The translations under genes were made by a program, and so were the position numbers. 64,000 bases of DNA from assembly GCF_004519305.1 (NCBI RefSeq), contig NZ_SOZA01000006.1, positions 1 to 64,000 on the forward strand, read 5' to 3'. Below are positions 23,814 to 32,827 of the stretch, piece by piece. The notes beneath the pieces are model-generated. The model was not told the DNA's origin and ran no database searches. It saw only the letters and a program-made list of their open reading frames with translations. Each line of letters begins with the position of its first letter. Positions within the stretch are counted from its first letter, which is position 1. Source of the DNA: Pseudomonas sp. RIT623. Its GTDB lineage: Bacteria > Pseudomonadota > Gammaproteobacteria > Pseudomonadales > Pseudomonadaceae.

Positions 23814-26686
23814 TCAACTACTTCGACCCCCGCAGCGACATCGACCTGGGCACCCCCGAGCGGATCAGCGAGGTGCAGGTCAGCCTGGTCATCGACGGTC
23901 GCGCGATCAGCGTGCCGGCCGGCACCTCGGTGATGCGCGCCGCGGCCATGCTCGGCACCAGCATCCCCAAACTGTGCGCCACCGACAGCCTCGAGGCCTT
24001 CGGCTCGTGCCGCATGTGCATGGTCGAGATCGACGGCATGCGCGGCTACCCGGCCTCCTGCACCACGCCGGTGGGCGAGGGCATGGTGGTGCGCACGCAG
24101 ACGCCACGCCTGGCCGACCTGCGGCGCAACGTGATGGAGCTGTACATCTCCGACCACCCGCTGGACTGCCTGACCTGCTCGGCCAACGGCAACTGCGAGC
24201 TGCAGACCGTCGCCGGTCAGGTCGGCCTGCGCGAGGTGCGTTATGGCTACGATGGCGCCAACCACCTGGCCGAACAGAAGGATGTGTCCAACCCGTACTT
24301 CGATTACGAGCCGAGCAAGTGCATCGTCTGCAACCGCTGCGTGCGCGCCTGTGAGGAGATCCAGGGCACCTTCGCCCTGACCATCAGCGGGCGCGGCTTC
24401 GCCTCGCGGGTGGCGGCGGCGGGGGGCGACAACTTCCTCGAGTCCGAATGCGTGTCGTGCGGCGCCTGCGTGCAGGCCTGCCCGACGGCGACCCTGAGCG
24501 AGAAAAGCCTGATCCAGCTAGGCCAGCCCGAGCGCGCGGTGACCACCACCTGCGCCTATTGTGGCGTGGGTTGCTCGCTGCGCGCCGAGATGAAGGGCGA
24601 CCAGCTGGTGCGCATGGTCCCGGACAAGCACGGCGGCGCCAACCACGGCCATGCCTGCGTCAAGGGGCGCTTCGCCTGGGGCTATGCCACCCATCCGGAC
24701 CGCATCACCAAGCCGATGATCCGCAAGCGCCTCGAAGATCCCTGGCAGGAAGTCAGCTGGGACGAGGCGGTGGCTTATGCCGCCAGCGAGTTGCGGCGCA
24801 TCCAGCTCAAGTACGGGCGCGATTCCATTGGCGGCATCACTTCCAGCCGTTGCACCAACGAGGAAGCCTACCTGGTGCAGAAACTGGTGCGCACGGCGTT
24901 CGGCAACAACAACGTCGACACCTGCGCGCGGGTCTGCCATTCGCCCACCGGCTACGGCCTCAAGCAGACCCTCGGCGAATCCGCCGGTACCCAAAGCTTC
25001 GACTCGGTGATGCAGGCCGATGTGATCCTGGTGATCGGCGCCAACCCCACCGACGCCCACCCGGTGTTCGGTTCGCAGCTCAAGCGCCGCCTGCGCCAGG
25101 GCGCGCGGCTGATCGTCATCGACCCGCGGCGCATCGATCTGGTCGACTCGCCTCATGCCCGCGCCGAACTGCACCTGCAACTGCGCCCCGGCACCAACGT
25201 GGCCATGCTCAATGCCCTGGCCCATGTGATCGTCAGTGAAGGCCTGCTCGACCAGCGCTTCATCGATGCCCGCTGCGAGACCGAGGACTTCGCCCGCTGG
25301 CGTGATTTCGTCGCGCTGGCGGACAACGCGCCCGAGGTGCTTGGCCCGGTGTGCGGCGTGCCCGCCGAGCAGATCCGCGCCGCCGCCCGGCTGTACGCCA
25401 GCGGCGGCAATGCGGCGATCTACTACGGCCTGGGCGTCACCGAACACAGCCAGGGCAGCACCGCGGTGATGGGCATCGCCAACCTGGCCATGGCCACCGG
25501 CAACATCGGCCGCGAAGGGGTGGGGGTGAACCCGCTGCGTGGGCAGAACAACGTGCAGGGCTCCTGCGACATGGGCTCCTTCCCCCATGAGCTGCCCGGC
25601 TATCGGCACATCTCCAATGCCAGCGTGCGTGCCGAATTCGAGCAGGCCTGGGGCGTGACCTTGCAGCCTGACCCCGGGCTGCGCATTCCGAACATGTTCG
25701 AGGCCGCGCTCGATGGCAGTTTCAAGGCGCTGTACTGCCAGGGCGAAGACATCGCCCAGAGCGACCCCAACACCCAGCACGTCACCGCCGCGTTGCTGGC
25801 GATGGAGTGCGTGGTGGTACAGGACATCTTCCTCAACGAGACGGCCAAGTTCGCCCATGTGTTCCTGCCGGGCAGCTCGTTCCTCGAGAAGGACGGCACC
25901 TTCACCAACGCCGAGCGGCGCATCTCGCGGGTGCGCAAGGTGATGGAGCCACTGGCCGGCAAGGCCGACTGGGAAGCCACCATGGCCCTGGCCGGCGCGC
26001 TGGGATACCCCATGCACTATCCTGACCCGTCGGCGATCATGGACGAGATCGCCCGCCTGACGCCTAGCTTCCACCGCGTCAGCTATGCCGAACTGGAGCG
26101 CCATGGCAGCCTGCAGTGGCCGTGCAACGATGTCGCGCCCGATGGCACGCCGACCATGCACATCGAGCAGTTCGTGCGCGGCAAGGGGCGCTTCATGCTC
26201 ACCGGCTACGTGCCCACCGACGAGAAGGTCAACAGCCGCTATCCATTGCTGCTGACCACCGGACGCATCCTTAGCCAGTACAACGTCGGCGCCCAGACCC
26301 GACGCACCGGCAACGTTGCCTGGCACGACGAGGATCGCCTGGAAATCCACCCCAGCGACGCCGAGAGCCGCGGCATCGCCGATGGCGACTGGGTCGGCGT
26401 GGGGAGTCGCGCCGGGCAGAGCGTGCTACGCGCCAAGGTCAGCGGCCGGGTGGCGCCGGGCGTGGTGTATACCACCTTCCACTTCCCCGAGTCCGGGGCC
26501 AACGTGATCACCACCGACAATTCCGATTGGGCCACCAACTGCCCGGAATACAAGGTTACCGCGGTGGAGGTGGTGAAGGTGTTCCAGCCCTCGGAGTGGC
26601 AGAAGCGCTACCAGCATTTCAGTGAAGAACAGCGGCGCTTGCTCGAGGAACGGCGCCAGGCGGACAAGGTGGAGGTGCGTCGATGA
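23810..26686 (+). CDS. fdsA: Formate dehydrogenase alpha subunit (molybdopterin catalytic subunit)
   Basis: FdsA oxidises formate to CO2 at a bis-MGD molybdenum centre. The 958-residue protein has a NuoG-like N-terminus with a [2Fe-2S] site (Cys56, Cys67, Cys70 and a fourth Cys in ASCTTP), a His-Cys cluster (HPLDCLTCSANGNC), two ferredoxin clusters (CIVCNRCVRAC, CVSCGACVQACP), then the catalytic domain's own [4Fe-4S] (CAYCGVGC) and the presumed Mo ligand Cys376 in ARVCHSPT. It starts inside the fdsB stop. Length agrees with Cupriavidus FdsA. Confidence 0.97.
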   Translation: MINYFDPRSDIDLGTPERISEVQVSLVIDGRAISVPAGTSVMRAAAMLGTSIPKLCATDSLEAFGSCRMCMVEIDGMRGYPASCTTPVGEGMVVRTQTPRLADLRRNVMELYISDHPLDCLTCSANGNCELQTVAGQVGLREVRYGYDGANHLAEQKDVSNPYFDYEPSKCIVCNRCVRACEEIQGTFALTISGRGFASRVAAAGGDNFLESECVSCGACVQACPTATLSEKSLIQLGQPERAVTTTCAYCGVGCSLRAEMKGDQLVRMVPDKHGGANHGHACVKGRFAWGYATHPDRITKPMIRKRLEDPWQEVSWDEAVAYAASELRRIQLKYGRDSIGGITSSRCTNEEAYLVQKLVRTAFGNNNVDTCARVCHSPTGYGLKQTLGESAGTQSFDSVMQADVILVIGANPTDAHPVFGSQLKRRLRQGARLIVIDPRRIDLVDSPHARAELHLQLRPGTNVAMLNALAHVIVSEGLLDQRFIDARCETEDFARWRDFVALADNAPEVLGPVCGVPAEQIRAAARLYASGGNAAIYYGLGVTEHSQGSTAVMGIANLAMATGNIGREGVGVNPLRGQNNVQGSCDMGSFPHELPGYRHISNASVRAEFEQAWGVTLQPDPGLRIPNMFEAALDGSFKALYCQGEDIAQSDPNTQHVTAALLAMECVVVQDIFLNETAKFAHVFLPGSSFLEKDGTFTNAERRISRVRKVMEPLAGKADWEATMALAGALGYPMHYPDPSAIMDEIARLTPSFHRVSYAELERHGSLQWPCNDVAPDGTPTMHIEQFVRGKGRFMLTGYVPTDEKVNSRYPLLLTTGRILSQYNVGAQTRRTGNVAWHDEDRLEIHPSDAESRGIADGDWVGVGSRAGQSVLRAKVSGRVAPGVVYTTFHFPESGANVITTDNSDWATNCPEYKVTAVEVVKVFQPSEWQKRYQHFSEEQRRLLEERRQADKVEVRR

Positions 26687-26883
26687 GCAATGACAACCTG
26701 GTCAAGATGGCCAACCAGATTGCCCACTACTTCGACAGCGAGCCGGATCATGCCAAGGCGGTGCAGGGCGTGCGCCAGCACCTGCAGAGCTTCTGGACGC
26801 CGGCGATGCGCCGGCAGCTGGCCGCGTGGGTCGAGGCGCATGCCGGGGAGGGGCTCGATGCGAAGGTGCGGGAGGCGTTGTAG
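26683..26883 (+). CDS. fdsD: Formate dehydrogenase delta subunit
   Basis: FdsD is a small helical protein found at the end of fds operons and associated with the catalytic subunit. The 66-residue protein carries the family pattern LVKMANQIAHYFDSEPDH near the N-terminus, then FWTPAMRRQL. The ATG overlaps the fdsA stop. In Cupriavidus an fdsC (FdhD-like sulfurtransferase) gene lies between fdsA and fdsD; here it is absent, so the sulfurtransferase must be encoded elsewhere. Confidence 0.92.
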   Translation: MSNDNLVKMANQIAHYFDSEPDHAKAVQGVRQHLQSFWTPAMRRQLAAWVEAHAGEGLDAKVREAL

Positions 26884-26912
26884 CCATTCACCGGCTGCTA
26901 CCGCGTTGGCAG

Positions 26913-27027
26913 GTTCGCCAGCAAGGCTGGCTCCTACAGGGCAGGGGCGGGACAACGTGTAGGAGCCGGCTTGCCGGCGAACACTGGCAGGCACCGTGTT
27001 GGGGGCGCCACAAGGCTGGCTCCGACA
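26913..27027. repeat. Cluster of three REP elements (family B) after fdsD
   Basis: TTCGCCAGCAAGGCTGGCTC, ending CTAC, is followed by an inverted GTAGGAGCCGGCTTGCCGGC and then a third, degenerate copy (GCGCCACAAGGCTGGCTCCG). The array lies between the convergent fdsD and GNAT genes and probably also acts as a shared terminator structure. Confidence 0.82.
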
Positions 27028-27034
27028 GGTGTTG

Positions 27035-27454
27035 TCAGGGGCATTGGCAGAAATAGACCAGCTCCGGGTCGCCGTCGTCGAGGTGCTCGATCACCCCGCT
27101 CTCGACGAACCCCTGCCGCTCCAGCAAACGGCGCATCGGCGCATTGGAACGATTGCTCGAGGTGAACAGCTTGTGCCCCGCGCAATCGGCTTGTATCCAT
27201 GCCAGCAGCGCCCCAGCCACCCCCAGGCGTCGTTGGTTGCCCGCCACCATCAGCATCTCGATGAACGCGCAGCCGAAAAAATGCCGGTGCGTCACCGCAT
27301 AGGCCACTACCTGGCCTTGTATCTCGGCCACCAGGCAACGGTAATGCCCGAGCCAGTAGGCAATCTGCCCGGCGCGCCGTGGCTCCTGGCGCGCGAGGCT
27401 GTCCAGCGCGACCAGGGCGTCATGGTCCTGAGCCGTGGCTATACGTATGTGCAT
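27035..27454 (-). CDS. GNAT-family N-acetyltransferase
   Basis: The 139-residue protein has the GNAT fold: an N-terminal strand-helix (IRIATAQDHDALVALD), the central strand pair (VAYAVTHRHFFGCAFIEMLMV) and the acetyl-CoA loop NQRRLGVAGALLAW, then SSNRSNAPMRRLLERQGFVE. Acceptor unknown. The ATG at 27454 is chosen because GGAG lies eight bases upstream; longer readings add sequence that overlaps the divergent transporter's leader. It is divergent from the ABC transporter gene. Confidence 0.85.
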   Translation of the reverse strand: MHIRIATAQDHDALVALDSLARQEPRRAGQIAYWLGHYRCLVAEIQGQVVAYAVTHRHFFGCAFIEMLMVAGNQRRLGVAGALLAWIQADCAGHKLFTSSNRSNAPMRRLLERQGFVESGVIEHLDDGDPELVYFCQCP

Positions 27455-27597
27455 GGCGCGATCTCCGATAACGGTCATCCGGCGATTATCGACGCCCAGG
27501 CCCTGCCTGGCGAGGCAACATGAAAAGTCCGTCATCTTTGCCGGCTTGCCCCAGGGCCGGTGCTACGCTCGCAAAAACACCGTCACGGAAGCCCACC

Positions 27598-29412
27598 ATG
27601 GACATGAACTGGCACCAGGCCTTGCAAGAGAGCCTGCGCTGGCTGGCAATCGCCTCATCGATTACCCTCGTCTGCTTCACTGTCTGCGCGCTGCTGGCAG
27701 TGCGCCATACCCGCTGGGGCGCCCAGTTCTGGCAGTTGGCCGGGCCCTATTTCAGCTGGCGGCGCAGTTGGCGGCCACTGCTGGCCTTCGCCTTGCTGCT
27801 GGTGCTGACACTGTTCGCGGTACGCCTGAACGTGCTGTTCTCGTTCTGGTACAACGGCTTCTACAGTGCCCTGCAGGCTCTGGACCAGACCGCGTTCTGG
27901 TACCTGCTCGGCGTGTTCGCGGTGCTGGCGAGCATCCATGTGCTGCGTTCGCTGTTCACCTTCTACGTCACCCAGGCATTCACCATTCGCTGGCGGGTGT
28001 GGCTCACCGAGCGTCTGACCGCCGACTGGATGCAGGGTGATGCCTACTACCGTGGGCAGTTTCTCGCAGAGCCGGTGGACAACCCCGACCAGCGTATCGA
28101 GCTGGATGTGAACGCCTTCGTCACCGGCTCCGTGTCGTTGGCGCTGGGGGCTGTAAGCGCGCTGGTGTCGCTGGTGGCCTTCACCGGCATTCTCTGGGGG
28201 CTGTCGGCGCCGCTGACGGTGGCCGCCATCGAGGTGCCGCGGGCGATGGTGTTCGCGGTGTACGTCTATGTGCTGATCGCCACCTGGATCGCCTTCCGCC
28301 TCGGCCAGCCGTTGATTCGCCTGAATTTCCTCAACGAGCAGTTCACCGCCAATTTCCGCTACGCGCTGATGCGCCTGCGCGAAAATGCCGAGAACATCGC
28401 CTTCTACCAGGGCGCGCAGGTGGAGCGGGGCACCTTGCTGGGCCGTTTCTTCACCTTGATCGGCAATGCCTGGGCGCTGGTGTTCAGAAACCTCAAGTTC
28501 AGCGGTTTCAACCTGGGGGTCAGCCAGGTCGCCGTGGTGTTCCCGTTCATTCTCCAGGCGCCACGCTTCTTCAGCGGCGCGATCAAGCTGGGCGATGTGA
28601 TGCAGACCGCCCAGGCCTTCGGCCAGGTGCAGGACTCGCTGTCGTTCTTCCGTGAGTCGTACGACACCTTCGCCAAGTACCGCGCTACCCTCGACCGTCT
28701 GACCGGCTTTCTCGATGCCAACCAGCAGGCCAGCGCCTTGCCTCGCGTGACCACCGTCGAGCAGGCCCACGCCCTGGATATCCTGGGGTTGCAGGTGCTG
28801 CGTCCAGATGGACACGCGCTGATCGCAGACCTGCGCCTGAACCTGCAGGCCGGCCAGGCGCTGCTGATCAAGGGCCCCTCGGGCAGCGGCAAGACCACCT
28901 TGCTGCGCGCCCTGGCCGGGCTCTGGCCTTATGCCCAGGGTGAAGTGCGCCGACCCTTGGGCCAGCAATCGTTGTTCCTCGCCCAGCGCCCGTACCTGCC
29001 CCTGGGCGACCTGCGCACTGCCATCGCCTATCCGGCCGCTGGCCTGCCGACGGACGATGCGCGCATGCAGCAAGCTTTGCAGCAGGTCAACCTGGCGCAC
29101 CTGGTCGAGCGCCTCGGCGAGCAGCGCGACTGGTCGCGCATCCTGTCGATCGGCGAGCAACAGCGCTTGGCTTTTGCCCGGGTGCTGTTCAACCGGCCGC
29201 AGGTGGTGTTTCTCGACGAATCCACCTCGGCCATGGACGAAGGGCTGGAGCATGCGTTGTATGGGCTGTTGCGCCGCGAGATGGCGGACAGCCTGCTGGT
29301 CAGCGTCGGGCACCGCAGTACGCTGGCGGGGTTTCATTCCCATCGGCTGGAGGTGGACGGGCAGGGGGGCTGGGCGTTGTTGCAACAACAAGGGGTTCAA
29401 GCGCCAGCTTGA
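27598..29412 (+). CDS. SbmA/BacA-YddA-type ABC transporter (fused permease and ATPase)
   Basis: The 604-residue protein has about six membrane helices in its first 300 residues, an SbmA/BacA-like region (YYRGQFLAEPVDNPDQRIELD with the family's DNPDQR motif), then an ATPase with Walker A (KGPSGSGKTTLL), signature (LSIGEQQRLAFAR) and Walker B (VVFLDESTSAMDEG). The family takes up or exports peptides, vitamin B12 or long-chain fatty acids as a homodimer. I chose the ATG at 27598 because the family's N-terminus (NWHQALQESLRWL) begins there; an ATG at 27520 is possible. Confidence 0.9.
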   Translation: MDMNWHQALQESLRWLAIASSITLVCFTVCALLAVRHTRWGAQFWQLAGPYFSWRRSWRPLLAFALLLVLTLFAVRLNVLFSFWYNGFYSALQALDQTAFWYLLGVFAVLASIHVLRSLFTFYVTQAFTIRWRVWLTERLTADWMQGDAYYRGQFLAEPVDNPDQRIELDVNAFVTGSVSLALGAVSALVSLVAFTGILWGLSAPLTVAAIEVPRAMVFAVYVYVLIATWIAFRLGQPLIRLNFLNEQFTANFRYALMRLRENAENIAFYQGAQVERGTLLGRFFTLIGNAWALVFRNLKFSGFNLGVSQVAVVFPFILQAPRFFSGAIKLGDVMQTAQAFGQVQDSLSFFRESYDTFAKYRATLDRLTGFLDANQQASALPRVTTVEQAHALDILGLQVLRPDGHALIADLRLNLQAGQALLIKGPSGSGKTTLLRALAGLWPYAQGEVRRPLGQQSLFLAQRPYLPLGDLRTAIAYPAAGLPTDDARMQQALQQVNLAHLVERLGEQRDWSRILSIGEQQRLAFARVLFNRPQVVFLDESTSAMDEGLEHALYGLLRREMADSLLVSVGHRSTLAGFHSHRLEVDGQGGWALLQQQGVQAPA

Positions 29413-29463
29413 TCCTCCACGGCGCTCGGTGCGCCAGCAAGACCGGAACAGACCATAAATGCC

Positions 29464-29511
29464 GTAGGAGCCAGCCTTGCTGGCGAACACCGGCGTCGCC
29501 GGTGCCAGGCA
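29464..29511. repeat. REP element (family B) between convergent transporter genes
   Basis: GTAGGAGCCAGCCTTGCTGG (CGAA follows) is followed by the dyad CACCGGCGTCGCCGGTG. It lies in the short gap between the ABC transporter and the MFS gene and is the only structure seen there. Confidence 0.8.
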
Positions 29512-29528
29512 CCGCGCGCTCTTATGAT

Positions 29529-30707
29529 TCACAGGGGTGTCCGAACGGGAGTCAGCCATAGCCCTGCCAGCGTGACCAAGGCGAACACGCTTCCCATCAT
29601 GAAGGTCGCCTGGTAGCCCAGCCAGTCCCACAGCCCGCCGGCCAGCACGCTGGCCAGCAGCAGCGCCACCCCGGTCAGCAAGTTGAACACCCCGAACGCC
29701 GTACCGCGCAGGTGCGTCGGGGCATGGTCGGCGATCAGCGCGGCGAAGATGCCCTGGGTAAAGCCCATGTGCAGCCCCCACAGGCCCACCCCCAGCGCCA
29801 GGCCTGGCCAGCCCGGCAGCCAGGCCAGGACCAGGTCGGCGATCACCAGCAGGCCCAGCCCGGACATCAACACACCGCGCCGGCCAACCCGGTCCGACAG
29901 CGCCCCGGCGGGGTAGGCCGACAGCGAGAACGCCAATGACATCACCACCAGCACTCCAGGCGCCCACAGGGCCGGCAAGCCCAGGGCCTGGCCGCGCAGT
30001 AGCAAAAAAGCCTCGCTGAAGCGCGCCAGGGTGAACAGCGTGGCGAGGACCGCCAGCCGCCAATAGCCAGCGCCCAGGTGCGTCAGTTCACCCAGCGCCA
30101 GCGGTGCCCGCGCCGGGCTTGCGCTAACGCTGTCGGGCTCGTGGACGAAAGCCGCCAGCACGTAGACGGCCAGGCACGCCGGGATCACGGCCACCCAGAA
30201 CACTGCCTGGAAGTGGCTGGCGGTCAGCCACATCAACAGGATCGCCAGCAGCGGGCCGATGAACGCGCCCACCGTATCCAATGCCTGGCGCAGGCCGAAC
30301 GCCGCGCCGCGCAGCTCGGCCGGGGTGATGTCGGCGATCAGCGCATCCCGCGGTGCGCCGCGGATGCCCTTGCCGATACGGTCGACGAAGCGCGCGGCGC
30401 TCAGCCATTCCAGCCCAGAGGCCAGCGGGAATACCGGTTTGCTCACGGCGGCCAGGCCATAGCCGATCACCGTGAGCAGCTTGCGTTTGCCCAGACGGTC
30501 GCTGAGGGTGCCGGAAAACACCTTGGTGATCGACGCCGTGGCTTCGGCGATGCCTTCGATCAGGCCTACCGCGAGCACCGAGGTGCCGAGCACGGTGACC
30601 ATGTACAGGGGCAGCAGGGCGTGGATCATCTCCGAGGAGATATCCATGAGCATCGAGACCCAGCCCAGGGCCCAGACGCTGCGGGGGATGGGGTGATGGT
30701 CGGGCAT
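29529..30707 (-). CDS. MFS transporter
   Basis: The 392-residue protein has about twelve membrane helices and the MFS loop motif between helices 2 and 3 (GTLSDRLGKRKLL) and its repeat in the second half (GALSDRVGRRGVL). The RFVDRIGKGIRGAPRDALIAD stretch after helix 4 is typical of the family related to fosmidomycin-type or sugar efflux pumps. Substrate unknown. The start at 30707 (MPDHHPIPRSVW) is chosen by family resemblance; a longer reading crosses a REP fragment. Confidence 0.88.
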   Translation of the reverse strand: MPDHHPIPRSVWALGWVSMLMDISSEMIHALLPLYMVTVLGTSVLAVGLIEGIAEATASITKVFSGTLSDRLGKRKLLTVIGYGLAAVSKPVFPLASGLEWLSAARFVDRIGKGIRGAPRDALIADITPAELRGAAFGLRQALDTVGAFIGPLLAILLMWLTASHFQAVFWVAVIPACLAVYVLAAFVHEPDSVSASPARAPLALGELTHLGAGYWRLAVLATLFTLARFSEAFLLLRGQALGLPALWAPGVLVVMSLAFSLSAYPAGALSDRVGRRGVLMSGLGLLVIADLVLAWLPGWPGLALGVGLWGLHMGFTQGIFAALIADHAPTHLRGTAFGVFNLLTGVALLLASVLAGGLWDWLGYQATFMMGSVFALVTLAGLWLTPVRTPL

Positions 30708-30753
30708 GCTGCTCTCGAGGATGGCGTCGCCTTCACTGTAGCCGATGTCGCCC

Positions 30754-30773
30754 GCGAGCCAGGCGGCTCCTAC
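30754..30773. repeat. Partial REP element (family B) upstream of the MFS gene
   Basis: GCGAGCCAGGCGGCTCCTAC is the right-hand half of a family-B REP. It marks the edge of the ordinary chromosome before the chemoreceptor relic and the inhibition island. Confidence 0.6.
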
Positions 30774-30800
30774 AGGATTGCGTAACGCGCAAGCCAATCG

Positions 30801-30842
30801 TCAGGACTTGAAACGCCCCACCAGCCCCTTCAATTCATCAGA
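30801..30842 (-). pseudogene. 3'-end relic of a methyl-accepting chemotaxis protein gene
   Basis: Read on the minus strand these 42 bases encode SDELKGLVGRFKS and a TGA stop, the typical last residues of Pseudomonas chemoreceptors (the intact receptor at the end of this window ends [10 protein letters not shown]). Beyond the Ser the frame continues TWIGG and loses all similarity, and the DNA turns AT-rich. The rest of the gene is absent. The simplest reading is that the inhibition island replaced the body of a chemoreceptor gene. So short a match could be chance, but the agreement is over all 13 residues plus the stop. Confidence 0.6.
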
Positions 30843-31069
30843 CGTCCATATACCGCCACATATTTTTTTGCGTACAAAAAATACAGATATTGTTCTTTTT
30901 TTCGGAACTCACTGATTAACAAAGAATAATTAATCAGATGGAACAGGCAGGGTGAACGGCCCCTGAAAACTTTCATTTTTACTGGCCGTTCGTTCATTGA
31001 CGCAGGCGTTAATGGCTAAATAATATCGCGCCTTTCGCACCGGCAGTTCATTGCTTCGAAGGACCGAAC
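30843..31069. promoter_or_regulatory. AT-rich promoter region of the cdiBA operon with two perfect inverted repeats
   Basis: This stretch is far richer in A and T than the chromosome to its left. It contains CTGATTAA and TTAATCAG (30912-30919 and 30930-30937, ten-base spacer) and GAACGGCC and GGCCGTTC (30954-30961 and 30984-30991, 22-base spacer). Either could be an operator, and the second could also be a terminator stem. AAGGA at 31058 is the ribosome site of cdiB. Confidence 0.5.
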
Positions 31070-32800
31070 ATGGAGCTTTTTGCCCACGGCGCACGGTGGT
31101 GCGCTGCCTTGGCTGGCCTTTGCCTGGCCGTCACCCTGAACCCGGCCATGGCCGCCTCGCCGATTCTGCCGGGGGACCAGGAGCTGATCCGCGATCGCCA
31201 GAACCGCTTGCTTGAAGAACAGCAACGGCGTCTCGAGGAGCTCAAGGATCTGCCCGGCGAGCGGACCGCGCCGGCGACGCCCACGGCGCCGAGCCAGAAC
31301 CGTTGCTTTGCGATCAAGACCATCGAGCTCAAGGGCGCCGACGCCCTGTCGGCCAGCGAGCGCGACAGCCTGTTGGCACCCTATGTCGGCCAATGCCTGG
31401 GCGTCGCCCAGCTCAACGAGCTGCTCAAGGCCATCACCGACCGCTATATCGCCAAGGGCCTGGTCACCAGCCGCGCCTACCTGCCACAGCAGGACCTGTC
31501 GTCCGGTCACCTGCAGGTGCTGGTAGTCGAGGGTCGTCTCGAAGGGCTCAAGGCCGTCGAGGGCAGCAAGCTCAGCGCCCGCGAGTTGGACATGGCGTTT
31601 CCCGGCCAAGCCGGCGACCTGCTCAACCTGCGTGAAATCGAACAGATGGTCGACCAGCTCAATCGCCTGGCGTCCAACCAGGCCCGCATGCAATTGACCC
31701 CCGGCCAGGCCGTCGGCGGCAGCGAGGTGCAGGTCGCCAACACCCCGCAAAAAACCTGGCGGGTCGGCCTGTCGCGCAGCAACGATGGGCAGAAGAGCAC
31801 CGGCGAGCAGCAGTGGGGCAGCAGCTTCGAGTGGGACAGCCCGCTGGGCCTGGCCGACCAGTTGGTGCTGCGCGGTGGCCATGATGCCATCAGCGACCAC
31901 CAGAAGACCTCGCGCAACGCCGCGTTCTACTACAACCTGCCGTTCGGCTGGTGGAACCTCAGCTACAGCTACAGCCAGAGCGAGTACCGCGCCCTGGGTG
32001 AGGCGGCCAACTACAACTTCAAGCAGTCCGGCGACAGCCAGAACCACCAGTTGCGCCTCGAGCGGGTGATCCACCGCGACTCGCTGAGCAAGACCTCGCT
32101 CAACAGCGGCCTGAGCTACCTGCGCACCAACAACTACATCGAAGACAGCCGCCTGGCCAACAGCAGCCATCGCCTCAGCGAAGCGCAGTTCGGCATCAAT
32201 CATGGTCGGCGCATTGGCGGCGCCTTTCTCAACATCGACCTGGGCCTGCAAGAAGGCATCGGCGCCTTCGACGCCCAGCGTGAGCGCGAGCGTGATAACA
32301 ACGGCAACCGCCTGCCCAGCGCTCGATATCGCAAGTACAGCGCCACCGCCAGCTACCTGCAGCCGTTCAAGGTGCTGGGCGAGTCGCTGGTGTTCAGCAG
32401 TCTGGTCACTGGTCAGCGCAGCGAGGATCGCTTGTTCAGCCCCCAGCGCATGAGCCTGGGCAGCCAGTCCTCGGTGCGTGGCTACAAGGACCAGAGCCTG
32501 AACGGCGACAGCGGCTACTACTGGCGCAACGACCTGCGCTGGAGCCGCCAGGTGGGCTGGGACTGGCTGCGCCCGGTGCTGGCCGAGTACGGCCTGGGCC
32601 TGGGCTACGACGTCGGTGCGATCAGCCATGACCGCTACAGCGGCGCCCAGCATGGCCGGGTGTCCAGCGATTCGCTCGAGCTGTTCGCCCGTGGTCGCAA
32701 CCTGTCGGCCAGCGTGACCTTCGCCCATTCCCTCGAACGCCCGGACGGGCTGCTCGAGCGCGAGGCGCCCGTCTACTTGCGCCTGGACCTTTTCCTTTAA
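31070..32800 (+). CDS. cdiB: CdiB/FhaC-type two-partner secretion outer-membrane transporter
   Basis: CdiB exports CdiA across the outer membrane. The 576-residue protein has a signal peptide (ALAGLCLAVTLNPAMAA), an Arg/Glu-rich N-terminal helix (RDRQNRLLEEQQRRLEELKD), POTRA domains (from CFAIKTIELKGADALS to VVEGRLEGLK), and a 16-strand barrel with the family's VRGY motif at 469-472 (loop L6) and a terminal Leu-Asp-Leu-Phe-Leu. It lies directly upstream of the large exoprotein gene, the standard order. Confidence 0.94.
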   Translation: MELFAHGARWCAALAGLCLAVTLNPAMAASPILPGDQELIRDRQNRLLEEQQRRLEELKDLPGERTAPATPTAPSQNRCFAIKTIELKGADALSASERDSLLAPYVGQCLGVAQLNELLKAITDRYIAKGLVTSRAYLPQQDLSSGHLQVLVVEGRLEGLKAVEGSKLSARELDMAFPGQAGDLLNLREIEQMVDQLNRLASNQARMQLTPGQAVGGSEVQVANTPQKTWRVGLSRSNDGQKSTGEQQWGSSFEWDSPLGLADQLVLRGGHDAISDHQKTSRNAAFYYNLPFGWWNLSYSYSQSEYRALGEAANYNFKQSGDSQNHQLRLERVIHRDSLSKTSLNSGLSYLRTNNYIEDSRLANSSHRLSEAQFGINHGRRIGGAFLNIDLGLQEGIGAFDAQRERERDNNGNRLPSARYRKYSATASYLQPFKVLGESLVFSSLVTGQRSEDRLFSPQRMSLGSQSSVRGYKDQSLNGDSGYYWRNDLRWSRQVGWDWLRPVLAEYGLGLGYDVGAISHDRYSGAQHGRVSSDSLELFARGRNLSASVTFAHSLERPDGLLEREAPVYLRLDLFL

Positions 32801-32827
32801 CCCCGCTTGTTACCCGAGATGCCCAAC

